DNA of 64,000 bases from an uncultured Pirellulaceae bacterium (GTDB lineage: Bacteria > Planctomycetota > Planctomycetia > Pirellulales > Pirellulaceae). Within the stretch, counting starts at the first letter, position 1, and each line of letters starts with the position of its first letter. The translations under genes were made by a program, and so were the position numbers. The notes beneath the pieces are model-generated. The model saw nothing but the letters and a program-made list of their open reading frames with translations, searched no databases and was not told where the DNA came from. Below, one piece after another: positions 11,382 through 21,403 of the stretch. The stretch spans positions 1 to 64,000 of the forward strand of contig CALDYR010000023.1 in the NCBI GenBank assembly GCA_937944405.1, read 5' to 3'.

Positions 11382-13172
11382 TTGAGTTTCATCAAAGTTG
11401 CAAAATTCCGAAGTCCAATCGCATGGGCCTTGATTGCCGTTTGGTCCCTGTTGACCAATGTTGGGTGTGATGAATCAGCTTCCCCCGTTGCCACGGTTCG
11501 ATCATCAACGAAGGACGCGTCATTTGCGGGCGCTGGTTCGGCCGACGTTGGTTCGGCCGACGTCAGTCGCGATGCTGAAGACGAAGAAAAAACGACAACG
11601 CTGCGCCGTCGGAATCGAGTTTTAGACTATTCCTTTTTGCACCCGGACCATTTCGCAGTGACCTTGATTGACGTTGTGCAGATTTTTGAAAACCCTGACC
11701 TACAAGATTTTCAGTGGGCTCGTTTTTCAAGCCTGCTACAACCTTACGTCGGTCGAAAGAACGCTCATCCAAGCCGTCTTTCGGCGGTTTGGATTTTGTG
11801 CGATCGAGAGATTGTCGACGCGGATAAAGCGGAAGAGGCCAAAGAGTCGGATTTCGTAATCTTCGTCATCGATTTCTTGGAACCCTACGACCAAAACGTG
11901 TTAGCCAAAACGATCAACAATCGTAACCAATCACAATCGCAAGCCAACGACGCACCTTGGCGATCCCAGATCGTATCCCGTTCGGATCGGCAAATTGCCA
12001 TCGGCATCCCGGCGATGTTGGCGAAACTGTCGGAGGCAGACGGGGGCGGCGATGTTGCCGCCGCGATCTCGAAAGTCGCTCCTGATGTTGACGTGGCCTT
12101 AACTTTAACCTTTGAACCTGTGCGCGGCGCTTTGAAGGGCGTGATGGCGATGGCGACTCAGTTTTTGGGGGCCGATATGAAACCGCTGCTGCAACTTCCG
12201 AATTCGGCGCGGCATTTCGACGCGACGCTGTCGCTTTCCTCGGATCAGCTACTAATGACGGATTTAAAGATGAGTTCAGGGGATTCAGCCGAACAGGTGA
12301 CTGATGTCTGGTCCAAGCTACTGGGGTCAGGGAACATCGGCCAGTTGCTGACCTTGTTTAGTTTTCAGTTCAGCACTCAAAAACGCATGTTCGAATTTCG
12401 TAGTTTGCCGATGTTGAATAAGGTCAGTCGGCAGATTGAAACGTCTAGCCTGTATCAGGTTCGCAACGATGGACCGGTTATCAAATCCGAATTTACCCGG
12501 CCTCGGGATTTTGGCAAATTTTTAGAAACCGCCGTTGATGACGTTGAGCGGACTTTGGCGTTGCGGGCGCGGATGAAGCGCATGCAGGAAACTGCTAAGG
12601 CCTTGAAAAATTACGAAGAGGTACACGGGCATCTTCCAGCCCCAAATTTTCAACGCCCAGACATTGCCGACGGCCCTGATTTTAGTTGGCGATGCGAGTT
12701 GCTGCCGTTGCTGGGCTGGCAGCGTATCTTCGACAAAGTGGACTTTGAATCGGCTTGGGACAGCGCCGCGAACAAACCAGCGCGGCCCTACATCGTTCCA
12801 GCGTTACATGATCGACGTGACCTACAACCGATGGCGGTGATGTTGCCTGTGAATCCGAACTGGATGTTTCCCGATCGAACGTCGCGGGCCGAACGGGGGT
12901 CGATCACGGATCGCCCCGAACACACCGCGATTGCGCTGGAGGTCCGTGTTTCCCCTGATTTCCATAGCTTTCAGCCCGCCGATTTAACAGCCGATGATCT
13001 GTCGCTTTGGGGGCGCGCCGATGAAGCAGGGGCGATTTTCATAGATGCGAACTTTGACGTGCGTGTGGTCGCTAAAAGCGCGGAAAACATGAAGGCCGTG
13101 TTGTCGGTCAGCGGCGGGGAAAGGCTTAGGAAGTCAGACTTTATTGAAGCGCTGGGGTACTCCAACGACTGA
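11382..13172 (+). CDS. Predicted lipoprotein with DUF1559-like C-terminal region
   Basis: Lipobox-like LLTNVGCDES; C-terminal LKNYEEVHGHLPAPNF...FSWRCELLPLLGWQRIFDKVDFESAWDSAANKPA and NHTAIALEV-type region, as in planctomycete DUF1559-related proteins. Confidence 0.6.
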   Translation: MSFIKVAKFRSPIAWALIAVWSLLTNVGCDESASPVATVRSSTKDASFAGAGSADVGSADVSRDAEDEEKTTTLRRRNRVLDYSFLHPDHFAVTLIDVVQIFENPDLQDFQWARFSSLLQPYVGRKNAHPSRLSAVWILCDREIVDADKAEEAKESDFVIFVIDFLEPYDQNVLAKTINNRNQSQSQANDAPWRSQIVSRSDRQIAIGIPAMLAKLSEADGGGDVAAAISKVAPDVDVALTLTFEPVRGALKGVMAMATQFLGADMKPLLQLPNSARHFDATLSLSSDQLLMTDLKMSSGDSAEQVTDVWSKLLGSGNIGQLLTLFSFQFSTQKRMFEFRSLPMLNKVSRQIETSSLYQVRNDGPVIKSEFTRPRDFGKFLETAVDDVERTLALRARMKRMQETAKALKNYEEVHGHLPAPNFQRPDIADGPDFSWRCELLPLLGWQRIFDKVDFESAWDSAANKPARPYIVPALHDRRDLQPMAVMLPVNPNWMFPDRTSRAERGSITDRPEHTAIALEVRVSPDFHSFQPADLTADDLSLWGRADEAGAIFIDANFDVRVVAKSAENMKAVLSVSGGERLRKSDFIEALGYSND

Positions 13173-13391
13173 GATTCAATGACGGGAACGAAGAAGCTTT
13201 TGAGAAGACTTCGGAATTGGAGCCATGGCTTGAGGGGGCGCGTGGGGAATTAGCCAAGAAACGATCCCCCCGACGCAGTCGAATTTACCCGCGCGTCATC
13301 GAAACAAAGGTGTCAAAGATGGGCCAAAGCACAGCCGCATCACCGAAAACAAAAAACTCAAAAAAACATCCCAACAGACAGTGGGCATGCT

Positions 13392-14732
13392 TCATTGAGC
13401 GGCGAAATGCGACGCGAAGCGCCGTAGCAGTATCACCGCAGCAACTCCCAGTCCGATGGTCAAACCGTACCACAGGCCGATTCCACCCCAACCCAATCCG
13501 AAAGCACAGAAGGCGCCGGACGTCACACCGAACCCCCAATAGGCCAACAACGTCAACAGCATCGCGGCGCGCGTGTCTTTCATCCCGCGCAGCGCCATTG
13601 ATCCGCCGACTTGAATACCGTCGAAGACCCCGAAAGCGGACGCGACCAACAAAAATGAAGTTGCTTGCGCAATTACGACTGCGTTCTGTGGCTCATTGAG
13701 GTCCAGATACAATCCGATAATCCGACTCGGGATAAAAATGAAGCACAGGCCAGAAACCAACATGATCGCGCCTGAAACTGCGATTCCTAAATAACCAACA
13801 ATCTTTGCGCGGGTGACTTGATTAGCCCCGATGGCTTGGCCGACACGCACCGAGGTCCCGATCGAAATTCCTAACGGGACCATAAAGGCGATCGAAGCAG
13901 TTTGCAACGCGATCTGATGGGCGGCTAACGCTTCTTTGCCAAACCAACCCATCGCAAACGCGGACGCCGAAAACATACTGGTTTCAAATCCGATCGTCAT
14001 CCCGATGGGCACACCAACTTTGATTAACTCCCACATCTGCCGCCGGCTTTCTGGGCTGAAGATTCGATCGAATTTAAAAATCGACAGATGTCTGTACTTC
14101 CATCTCATATAAGAAATGGACGATAAACAGGCACACCACATCACAAACGCGCTGGCGTAGCCGGTTCCCACCAACCCCATCTTGGGAAATCCGAACCGTC
14201 CGAACATAAAAATTTCGTTGGCCACGATGTTCACCAACACATTTAATAGACTGATGATCAGTATCGGCCGCGTGTCGGCCAAAGACTCAAGCGCCGAACG
14301 GATCGACAGGAAAATAAACGCAGGAAACAGCCCCCATGAAATGGCTTTTAAATAATCGCCGCTTTGTTTTGCCACGTCGGCAGGTTGTTCCATCCACCGA
14401 AACAGGTGTTCCGCGTTGTACAACAACAACCAACTGGGGATGACCAACCAAAACGAAAGCAAAAACGCCTGCCTTAGCACGCAACTAATTTTAGCTTCGT
14501 TATTGGCGCCTTGGGCTTGTGCGACGATCGGGCTGACCCCGAAAAGGACTCCCGAAATCACGAAGATGACCAAATAAAACGTCGTGCTGCCCAACGCGAT
14601 TCCTGCAATCGCATCGTTGCCCAGCCTACCGGCCATCAAAGTATCGACGAAGGATATCGTGTTTTGAGCCAAATGAGCCAGCACCAAAGGCAAGGCTAAC
14701 TTTATCAGCCCGGATAATTCTTGTCGGTACAC
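13392..14732 (-). CDS. MATE family efflux transporter
   Basis: 12-TM protein: LIKLALPLVLAHLAQNTISFVDTLMAGRLGNDAIAGIALG; VPLGISIGTSVRVGQAIGAN. Confidence 0.92.
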   Translation of the reverse strand: MYRQELSGLIKLALPLVLAHLAQNTISFVDTLMAGRLGNDAIAGIALGSTTFYLVIFVISGVLFGVSPIVAQAQGANNEAKISCVLRQAFLLSFWLVIPSWLLLYNAEHLFRWMEQPADVAKQSGDYLKAISWGLFPAFIFLSIRSALESLADTRPILIISLLNVLVNIVANEIFMFGRFGFPKMGLVGTGYASAFVMWCACLSSISYMRWKYRHLSIFKFDRIFSPESRRQMWELIKVGVPIGMTIGFETSMFSASAFAMGWFGKEALAAHQIALQTASIAFMVPLGISIGTSVRVGQAIGANQVTRAKIVGYLGIAVSGAIMLVSGLCFIFIPSRIIGLYLDLNEPQNAVVIAQATSFLLVASAFGVFDGIQVGGSMALRGMKDTRAAMLLTLLAYWGFGVTSGAFCAFGLGWGGIGLWYGLTIGLGVAAVILLRRFASHFAAQ

Positions 14733-14809
14733 GTCGTTGGTTGCTTCGAGGTAAAAAAATTACGGCAAAAGTGCTCGTGGAACGCGAAAACCAAATCGGG
14801 AAACGGGAA

Positions 14810-16039
14810 TCACCGATCGACGGCTGTTAGCGTAAAAAAACCAACCTCAGGCAAACAATTGATACGAATACACTTATCCCCCGCGATTCCTCGGCTGACG
14901 TGCATCAACATTTTTTCCATCATGAATGTTCCCGACGCATACTTAACGCCATAGCGACTGGGGGCGACGATCGGACCGACCAAGGGAATCTGTATCTGAC
15001 CTCCGTGAGTGTGTCCGGCCAACATCAAATCGAATTCAAAACCTTGCGCCCACTTTAACTGATCCGGTGCATGGCTGAGCAAAATCTTGAAAGGCCGGGA
15101 ATGATTTGGAACCGCAGGCTCCGTCCCACCACCCGATTCTAACTCAATGTCAACATCATCAACGGATTTACTATAGGGCTGTAACTTTTCAGCTCCGCCA
15201 AACCAAGGAAGTTCGTTGCCCGCGATCGCGACGTCGACGCCATTGATACCCTGAGTGACCCATCTTCCGTTGACCGCGATCAATCCGCTATCAGAGAGCA
15301 TCTTCCGTAAAAGAGGTTCGTTTTTAATACGTTTATCGTGGTTCCCCAATACATAAAACACGCCATGTTTGGATTGCAGTCCCCCAAAAACTTTGTCAAT
15401 CCAGTTTAAGCATTCGTGTTCGTCGATCAGATCACCGGTGATCAAAACCAAATCAGCATCAAACTGATTTACTTCTTCTACGATCCTTGTGTAGTAACCA
15501 ATATCAAGTTGACCGGTAAGATGAAAATCCGAAAGATGACAAATTTTCAAACCGCTTAACGATTCGCAAACCCCCGGCAACGCTAACGTTTTGCGTTCAA
15601 TCGCGACCAAATGCGATTGGTTGCCGGGAACTAATTCCAAGGCCTTGGCGAGAGGTCCAACGTAGATAGGATTATCGTTTAATTGCCGCACATCGATCAC
15701 TTCAGTTGCCGACGCCGATAATTCGGCCGGACGTTCTGCAATAAACTTTCGGTAGCCCCATCGCAAGGCGAAGTAAACACCAGCCAATAAATTGGTCGAT
15801 AGGTAAACGCCGCTGAAAAAAAAACGATTGACAATGGTCTCAACAGAGATCGTGCCGTTGAAAAACATCAAATAGGCAAACCACACAAATCCAATCAGCA
15901 CCGCAACAACAATTAACTTCTCAGTCAGCTTTCGAAACCACCGCGGCAATGCGGTGGCATGAATGCGGTTGAAAATAACGCACCAGATTGCTAAGTGGCC
16001 AACAAACATCAGGGCCCATAACATGTAGTCCATCATCAA
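14810..16039 (-). CDS. Membrane-associated metallophosphoesterase (YkuE/YaeI-like)
   Basis: KICHLSDFHLTG, LVLITGDLID, VFYVLGNHD, ILLSHAPD, LMLAGHTHGGQIQIPLVG; N-terminal TMs. Confidence 0.9.
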   Translation of the reverse strand: MMMDYMLWALMFVGHLAIWCVIFNRIHATALPRWFRKLTEKLIVVAVLIGFVWFAYLMFFNGTISVETIVNRFFFSGVYLSTNLLAGVYFALRWGYRKFIAERPAELSASATEVIDVRQLNDNPIYVGPLAKALELVPGNQSHLVAIERKTLALPGVCESLSGLKICHLSDFHLTGQLDIGYYTRIVEEVNQFDADLVLITGDLIDEHECLNWIDKVFGGLQSKHGVFYVLGNHDKRIKNEPLLRKMLSDSGLIAVNGRWVTQGINGVDVAIAGNELPWFGGAEKLQPYSKSVDDVDIELESGGGTEPAVPNHSRPFKILLSHAPDQLKWAQGFEFDLMLAGHTHGGQIQIPLVGPIVAPSRYGVKYASGTFMMEKMLMHVSRGIAGDKCIRINCLPEVGFFTLTAVDR

Positions 16040-16429
16040 AACTCGTTCGCTCTAAATCTTAAAACAGAAGTGGAACACATGGTCAAACGAGTACACAATT
16101 TTTGGGAAGCGTTACGGGGCGGCCCGTTGTCAGGTGAAAACACACCGCGACTGGGGCCGAAACACTTTAAAACGATTATGTAACACGATAAAGACCGCGG
16201 CGGCAACCAATTCGCACAAAACATTGACCCCGAAGGCGGGCACAGCAAAAGTGCTGCGACACCCTCCGAGGTCAACGGTTGAATTCATTGCTTTGCTGAT
16301 TCAGCTCAGGGGCATAATCTATTGGGAACGGCCCAACCTGTCGCAAGATGGTGCCCAAATGGGGATAGCTAGATCAGAGGGGCGTAAAAACACCTTTCAG
16401 AGACACCATTGCCTCTTTCAGGAGAGGGG

Positions 16430-17182
16430 TTACGCTGCGACCTTCACCATTGGAATGACCGACGGTTCGCGGATCAAGTCTAAGAATTCTTCGAAGATGC
16501 GGCTGTCGAGTGCGGAAGCGGCTTCGTTTTCAGGATGAAACTGGGTTCCAATTGCAATCCATTGGTCGCTGGTGCTTTCGATCGCTTCGATCACACCGTC
16601 AGGGCAAGTCGCGGTCACGCGGAAACCGGGCGCCACTTCGTCAATCGCCATGTGATGTCGACTGCTGACGCGAATTTCGCCGTCTCCGTATACGCGTTCC
16701 ATTAATGAATCAGCGACAATTTCTAAACTATGGCGATGGCTTTTGTCTTGTGAATCACGATGTGGAATCGCCGACGGTACGTCTTCAGGCAGATGGAGAA
16801 ACAGGTTTCCACCCATCGTCAAATTTAACAATTGGATACCAACACCGATCGCCAATACGGGAAGTTTTTCATCGGCAATGGCGTGCATTAGTTTGCGATC
16901 GAAACGCTCACGGCGCTGATCCATAGGTCTCACCGAAGGGTGCAACATGAAACCGTCACGACGAGGATCTAAATCACCGCCGCCGACCAGCACAAAACCG
17001 TCCAGTGTCTTGAGCAACGCTTGGATGTCATCTTCGCACTCCAGTGGCGGAACTACAATCGGAATACCGCCCGAACGCACGATACTGTCGTAGTATCCAG
17101 ATGTGATGACCGAAAGTGCAGGCTGATTTCCCTGAGCGGCACGATAGTCTGCATTGATTCCGATAAGTGGCTTGCGTTGCAT
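16430..17182 (-). CDS. Gamma-glutamyl-gamma-aminobutyrate hydrolase family (class-I GATase, peptidase C26) protein, nucleophile Cys replaced by Gly
   Basis: PLIGINADYR, YYDSIVRSGGIPIVVPP, DGFVLVGGGDLDPRR, LPVLAIGVGIQLLNLTMGGNLFLHLP, SRHHMAIDEVAPGF, GTQFHPENEA. Confidence 0.88.
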   Translation of the reverse strand: MQRKPLIGINADYRAAQGNQPALSVITSGYYDSIVRSGGIPIVVPPLECEDDIQALLKTLDGFVLVGGGDLDPRRDGFMLHPSVRPMDQRRERFDRKLMHAIADEKLPVLAIGVGIQLLNLTMGGNLFLHLPEDVPSAIPHRDSQDKSHRHSLEIVADSLMERVYGDGEIRVSSRHHMAIDEVAPGFRVTATCPDGVIEAIESTSDQWIAIGTQFHPENEAASALDSRIFEEFLDLIREPSVIPMVKVAA

Positions 17183-17752
17183 ATCAAAACTCCTTGTTTC
17201 TTTCTTGATCCGTCTTGGATCGCTGTCAGCAAGTGAAACGACTGAAAGGCAAGTAGCGGCCGAACGTTCGTTTCAGAAATTGTGGAGGAACAATCTCCGT
17301 CTACCATCGACTGACATTCAACGCGCGTTAATCAACCAGTTGCAGAAACAAAAACGTTATTGCGAGTGTATCGCTGTTTTGGTATCAAATGCTGAAGGTA
17401 TTAACTGCACCGAAAGATTTTGGGCCATACATGAACGTAGGGAAACATTCCCAACGCATCCTTGCATTGTCCGAAATCACCGCTGGTAACCTCGAATTGT
17501 TCCATATAAAGTTGAATCGTTGCAATCATTTGCAATCGATGACAGTCATTCTGATGATGGATTCCGCTTCGTCAAGAATTTTCTGTATGTTTGTGGCGGC
17601 CGAGTGTTTGCGCGCTAGATGTTGTGCAAGCACAGGTGGTTTGCTAGCGGGGTTGGTGTTTTCTCTTCATGCTGCGGCGCAAATTGGGCCTCCTTATTTG
17701 CTCGTTCTGCGTCGCTGTTTCTGTTTCTATCTTTATTAGTTCGGTTTAATCC

Positions 17753-18826
17753 ATGGATTTTCAGCGCGTCTGCATCGAATCGCTCGGCTACACGTTGCCT
17801 GCGGAGGTTTGGACCACGGATCTGGTTGAAGAAAAATTAGACCCGCTTTACCGCCGTTTGAAGTTGCCAGCAGGACGTCTGGAATTGATGACGGGCATCG
17901 AAAAACGAGGGTTTTGGCCGGTCGCAACGCCCCCCAGCGCGATCAGCGTCAACAGCGCACGACTAGCGCTCGATGCCGCCGAAAATCTTTCCGTAAACGT
18001 TGAGTGTTTGATACACGGGTCGGTGTGTCGTGATTTTTTAGAGCCGGCCACCGCTTGTACCGTTCATCATCAGTTGGGGCTGCGGGAGGACTGTTTGATT
18101 TACGATGTTTCCAACGCCTGTTTGGGGATTATCAGCGGCATGATTCAAGCGGCCTGCATGATTGAATCAGGCCAAATAAAATCGGCGATTGTTGTCGGTA
18201 GCGAAGGCGGCCGGCAATTGGTCGAAGCCACCATCTCCGCGCTAAACAGCGATAAAACCCTGACCCGAAAATCGATCAAGAACGCGATCGCGAGCCTGAC
18301 GATTGGCTCGGCCAGCGCCGCGGTCGTTCTCACTCACGAATCGATCAGCAAAACCAAGAACCGGCTCACAACGGCGACTTCGCTGGCCAACACGAAGCAT
18401 CATGACCTGTGCCAAAGCGACCAAGACCAAGCCGGTGCCGCGATGCAGCCTTTAATGCAAACCGATTCCGAAGTCCTGATGCGCGAGGGTGTCGAGACTG
18501 GAAAGCGAAACTTTAAGAATTTCCTGAATCAATCGGGGTGGCGAATCGAGGACATCGATCGCACGGTCTGCCACCAAGTAGGAACGGCGCACCGCAAATT
18601 GATGCTTCAATCACTGGAGCTTGATCCTCAGCACGACTTTCCTACGTTTCAGTTTTTAGGCAACACGGGCGCTGCGGCGTTGCCTTCCGCTTTTGCGATC
18701 GGGTGCGAGCAGAACTTTTTTAAACCCGGTCAAAACATCGCGTGGCTGGGTATCGGATCTGGTATCAACTGCACGATGATGGGAATCGAGTGGAATGAAA
18801 GCCGAATTGGATCGGGGAAGATGTAG
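17753..18826 (+). CDS. 3-oxoacyl-ACP synthase III-like / OleA-like thiolase-fold condensing enzyme
   Basis: ESLGYTLPAEVWTT, TGIEKRGFWP, DVSNACLGIISGM (active Cys), VCHQVGTAHRKLMLQSLELDP, FLGNTGAAALPSAFAI, LGIGSGINCTMMGIEW. Confidence 0.8.
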   Translation: MDFQRVCIESLGYTLPAEVWTTDLVEEKLDPLYRRLKLPAGRLELMTGIEKRGFWPVATPPSAISVNSARLALDAAENLSVNVECLIHGSVCRDFLEPATACTVHHQLGLREDCLIYDVSNACLGIISGMIQAACMIESGQIKSAIVVGSEGGRQLVEATISALNSDKTLTRKSIKNAIASLTIGSASAAVVLTHESISKTKNRLTTATSLANTKHHDLCQSDQDQAGAAMQPLMQTDSEVLMREGVETGKRNFKNFLNQSGWRIEDIDRTVCHQVGTAHRKLMLQSLELDPQHDFPTFQFLGNTGAAALPSAFAIGCEQNFFKPGQNIAWLGIGSGINCTMMGIEWNESRIGSGKM

Positions 18827-19523
18827 CCGCCCTACACGTCCCGATTTTTTTAAAGCGGCACCAATAAATCATCGTCGGTGAATTCTTCTGCGAACCGAAA
18901 GCGGGAAGTCCGAAGGATAATAGCGGTATAGGACAGGATCATCTGCGCTTCAAACATTGGGATGACACACATCAGCCACGACGTTCCCAAGCTCGTCGCC
19001 GCGTTGAAGGTCGTCAATGAAGCTTCAGCGTTGGTCAAGTAGACAAGGTTTGGGAAAATTGAGATTGAAAACTGTGCAACCAGACAAACGGTACGGAAGC
19101 ACAAATGAACAAACGCTTCTCCTTATTTTTCTGCAGAATCCGAACGGAAAATGTTGAAGACACAAACCGGAATGGAAACGACTACGGCAATGCCCCAACG
19201 CATTCTTCGATGTTGGCTACGAAGCATGGGGGGCTCAATCGAGAAGCGTCCTAGTGGCCGATTCAGCTGATCTTTTCAACACCTCTGTCAATCTTGTTTG
19301 TTTACGAGATTGACGTGCTTCTCTGTGGGTGATTCTTCCCAAATCTTAGCGGTAAGCTTCGGAATCTCATTACATCCACTGGAAAAGGCATCCCGTCCGC
19401 ACACCGGGGGGCCAGCAAAGTTCCGGCAAGAACCATAAAAAAAATCAGCATTTGAGTGCTCGGTCGAAGAACGCAACTACTGGTAAATATTGTCGAGTCT
19501 GCTACTCACCATGCGGGCAAGTT

Positions 19524-20168
19524 CTATCGCCGTCTTCGCCGTCCCAGCAGTCCCAGAGTAATAAATCCGCAAACCACACAGCAGTTGGGTTCGGGCACTG
19601 CGACCGCGGTCAAAGAAATGTTGTGAAAGTCCGTCTGCAACGTCGATACAGCACTATTACCAATAAAGTCGATGAATTGAACATTGGTTGCGTTCGCCAA
19701 GTTGTCAATCGAAACAGTCCCAGCAGCACCAGAACCCGGAATGGCAAAATCGTTCGTGATCAGGTCACCGTTGTCATTGAGGATATCAAAGGCATTACCA
19801 AAGCCGAAGGACGCAAAATCAATTTGATTCAAACTAAAGTTCGTCGCGGCCCCGTCTTGGGTCAGTGAAAGACGGAAACCGGTAACTCCGGCGCCGAGCG
19901 ATGTATCTGAAGAAAAGAACGCCTGATCCCCACCGCCAAGATCAAACAGCGCTGCCCCTGCGCCAGAAAAGTAGGACGCGGTCAACTGAAAATCGGTTCC
20001 GCCAACACTGACCGTTTGTATCACGTCGCCGCCAGAAACGGTTGCATCGTCAATGCTAAACAAGACTTGACCGTACGAATTTTGAGATGTTAATACTGCT
20101 ACTGCTGTGCAAATTGCCAATAAAACCGTGGTTGTTTTGGCGAGCGAAGTCTTCGTGTTACTTTTCAT
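19524..20168 (-). CDS. PEP-CTERM sorting domain-containing secreted protein
   Basis: Signal peptide; C-terminal VPEPNCCVVCGFITLGLLGRRRRR (VPEP, hydrophobic stretch, Arg tail). Confidence 0.85.
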   Translation of the reverse strand: MKSNTKTSLAKTTTVLLAICTAVAVLTSQNSYGQVLFSIDDATVSGGDVIQTVSVGGTDFQLTASYFSGAGAALFDLGGGDQAFFSSDTSLGAGVTGFRLSLTQDGAATNFSLNQIDFASFGFGNAFDILNDNGDLITNDFAIPGSGAAGTVSIDNLANATNVQFIDFIGNSAVSTLQTDFHNISLTAVAVPEPNCCVVCGFITLGLLGRRRRR

Positions 20169-21074
20169 TTTTAAATTTCCATTAAAGATCTTAAGAAACG
20201 TATCCAGCGGGAAAGACCGATCTCAACTTTGTTGGCCAGTTTTTTATTGCTGGCAAACGCAGTTCTGGAAGTCAACATGTCAGCGACTTGGTTTTATCGT
20301 TTGTGCACAGCACCAACCGGGCCAACAGAGATTGAATCCACGACAGGAGATTTTCGACATCCCAGATTGTTTAATATATTATGACTCGAATCAGTCATTA
20401 GTCGACAGCGGCAACGCGCTATTTGGCAGTTGAGCGGTAAATATAATTGCGGTTTGATGTGCAGAAACTGACAATTAATCGTCTTTGGCGATGGAATTAC
20501 CGGCGACGCAGATCACGATCGCTTTACCAATTCGCGATAGTTTGTCGAGCAACCTAAGCCCCGCCCGGTATCGTTAGACGCGGTCGGTCTCGATATCATG
20601 GGTAGTGTCCATTAAAAAAACAAGTTTCTTTTGTAACTCATTTTACAAACCCCTTGTCGTCAACTTGACCGCCTCGGGCGTGGATGCGTTTTCAAAGTGT
20701 TTGTCAAAGCGCACCTTCGCAATCACCATACGTGCTCGCCATACGAGAAAAGAGTTCTTTGAACGCCTTGGTCATCAGGCCAAACCGGCCAACGGCGACC
20801 GCAGAATTAGCAGTGAACGCCTTCATTCGATTCCCGTTTCATTCTTTGCGATCGATTTCACCGGTTTTGTGAATTTTGATCAGCCACCTGTCAGTAGGTT
20901 TTTGATATCGCACCGCTTATTTGCGATTTAAACAGCACCAGTACCTTCCTTGCTTAAAATTGGTGACTGAAGTTGTTCTAACCCTCTAGCAACGCTTGGT
21001 AAGTTTCGAAACTTCTAAGAGCGGGCTTAAAAGCGCTGCCTTAGAGCGCTTCACCGTTGGCGAGGAAGCGGTCC

Positions 21075-21103
21075 AAGACCGTCGACGGTCTGTGTGTAGA
21101 CCG
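21075..21103. promoter_or_regulatory. 16-bp perfect palindrome plus third arm able to form an alternative hairpin
   Basis: AGACCGTCGACGGTCT (21075-21090) then GTGTGT then AGACCGT (21097-21103), which can pair with the ACGGTCT half of the palindrome. Confidence 0.6.
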
Positions 21104-21166
21104 TCCATCATCTGAGGCAAAGTTGCGCCGTGGTGGAGTAATGCGTCGCTGCGACGTTAAAACGTT

Positions 21167-21202
21167 AATGCGGTCCGCAACCAAGAGATTGCGGACCGCA
21201 TT
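21167..21202. terminator. Strong hairpin, terminator-like, downstream of the metalloprotease gene
   Basis: AATGCGGTCCGCAA-CCAAGAGA-TTGCGGACCGCATT: perfect 14-bp stem, 8-nt loop; only a short T-run on either strand. Confidence 0.6.
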
Positions 21203-21403
21203 TTAAACGGTGGCAAGGGTTCGATCTGCTCGATTTACCGAAGAGACGAAACTTGCATGCAAGTCATCTCACGATTTATTGAGAGACTGAGAGTCTTTAA
21301 TTGTGAAACAGCGCGCTGACGACGCGTTGGCCCCTTTAAATCAGTTCCTCAGGATCACCCCACGCCTCTGCACGATTTCACTCAAATCGTCGTTACGGTG
21401 ACG

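Noticed and set aside
18850-19104. Minus-strand 84-aa ORF resembling the C-terminus of a membrane protein
   Set aside because: Too short and upstream frame interrupted; may be a fragment, but no family could be named.
20605-20931. Plus-strand ORF of 108 aa
   Set aside because: No recognisable domain and surrounded by apparently non-coding sequence.
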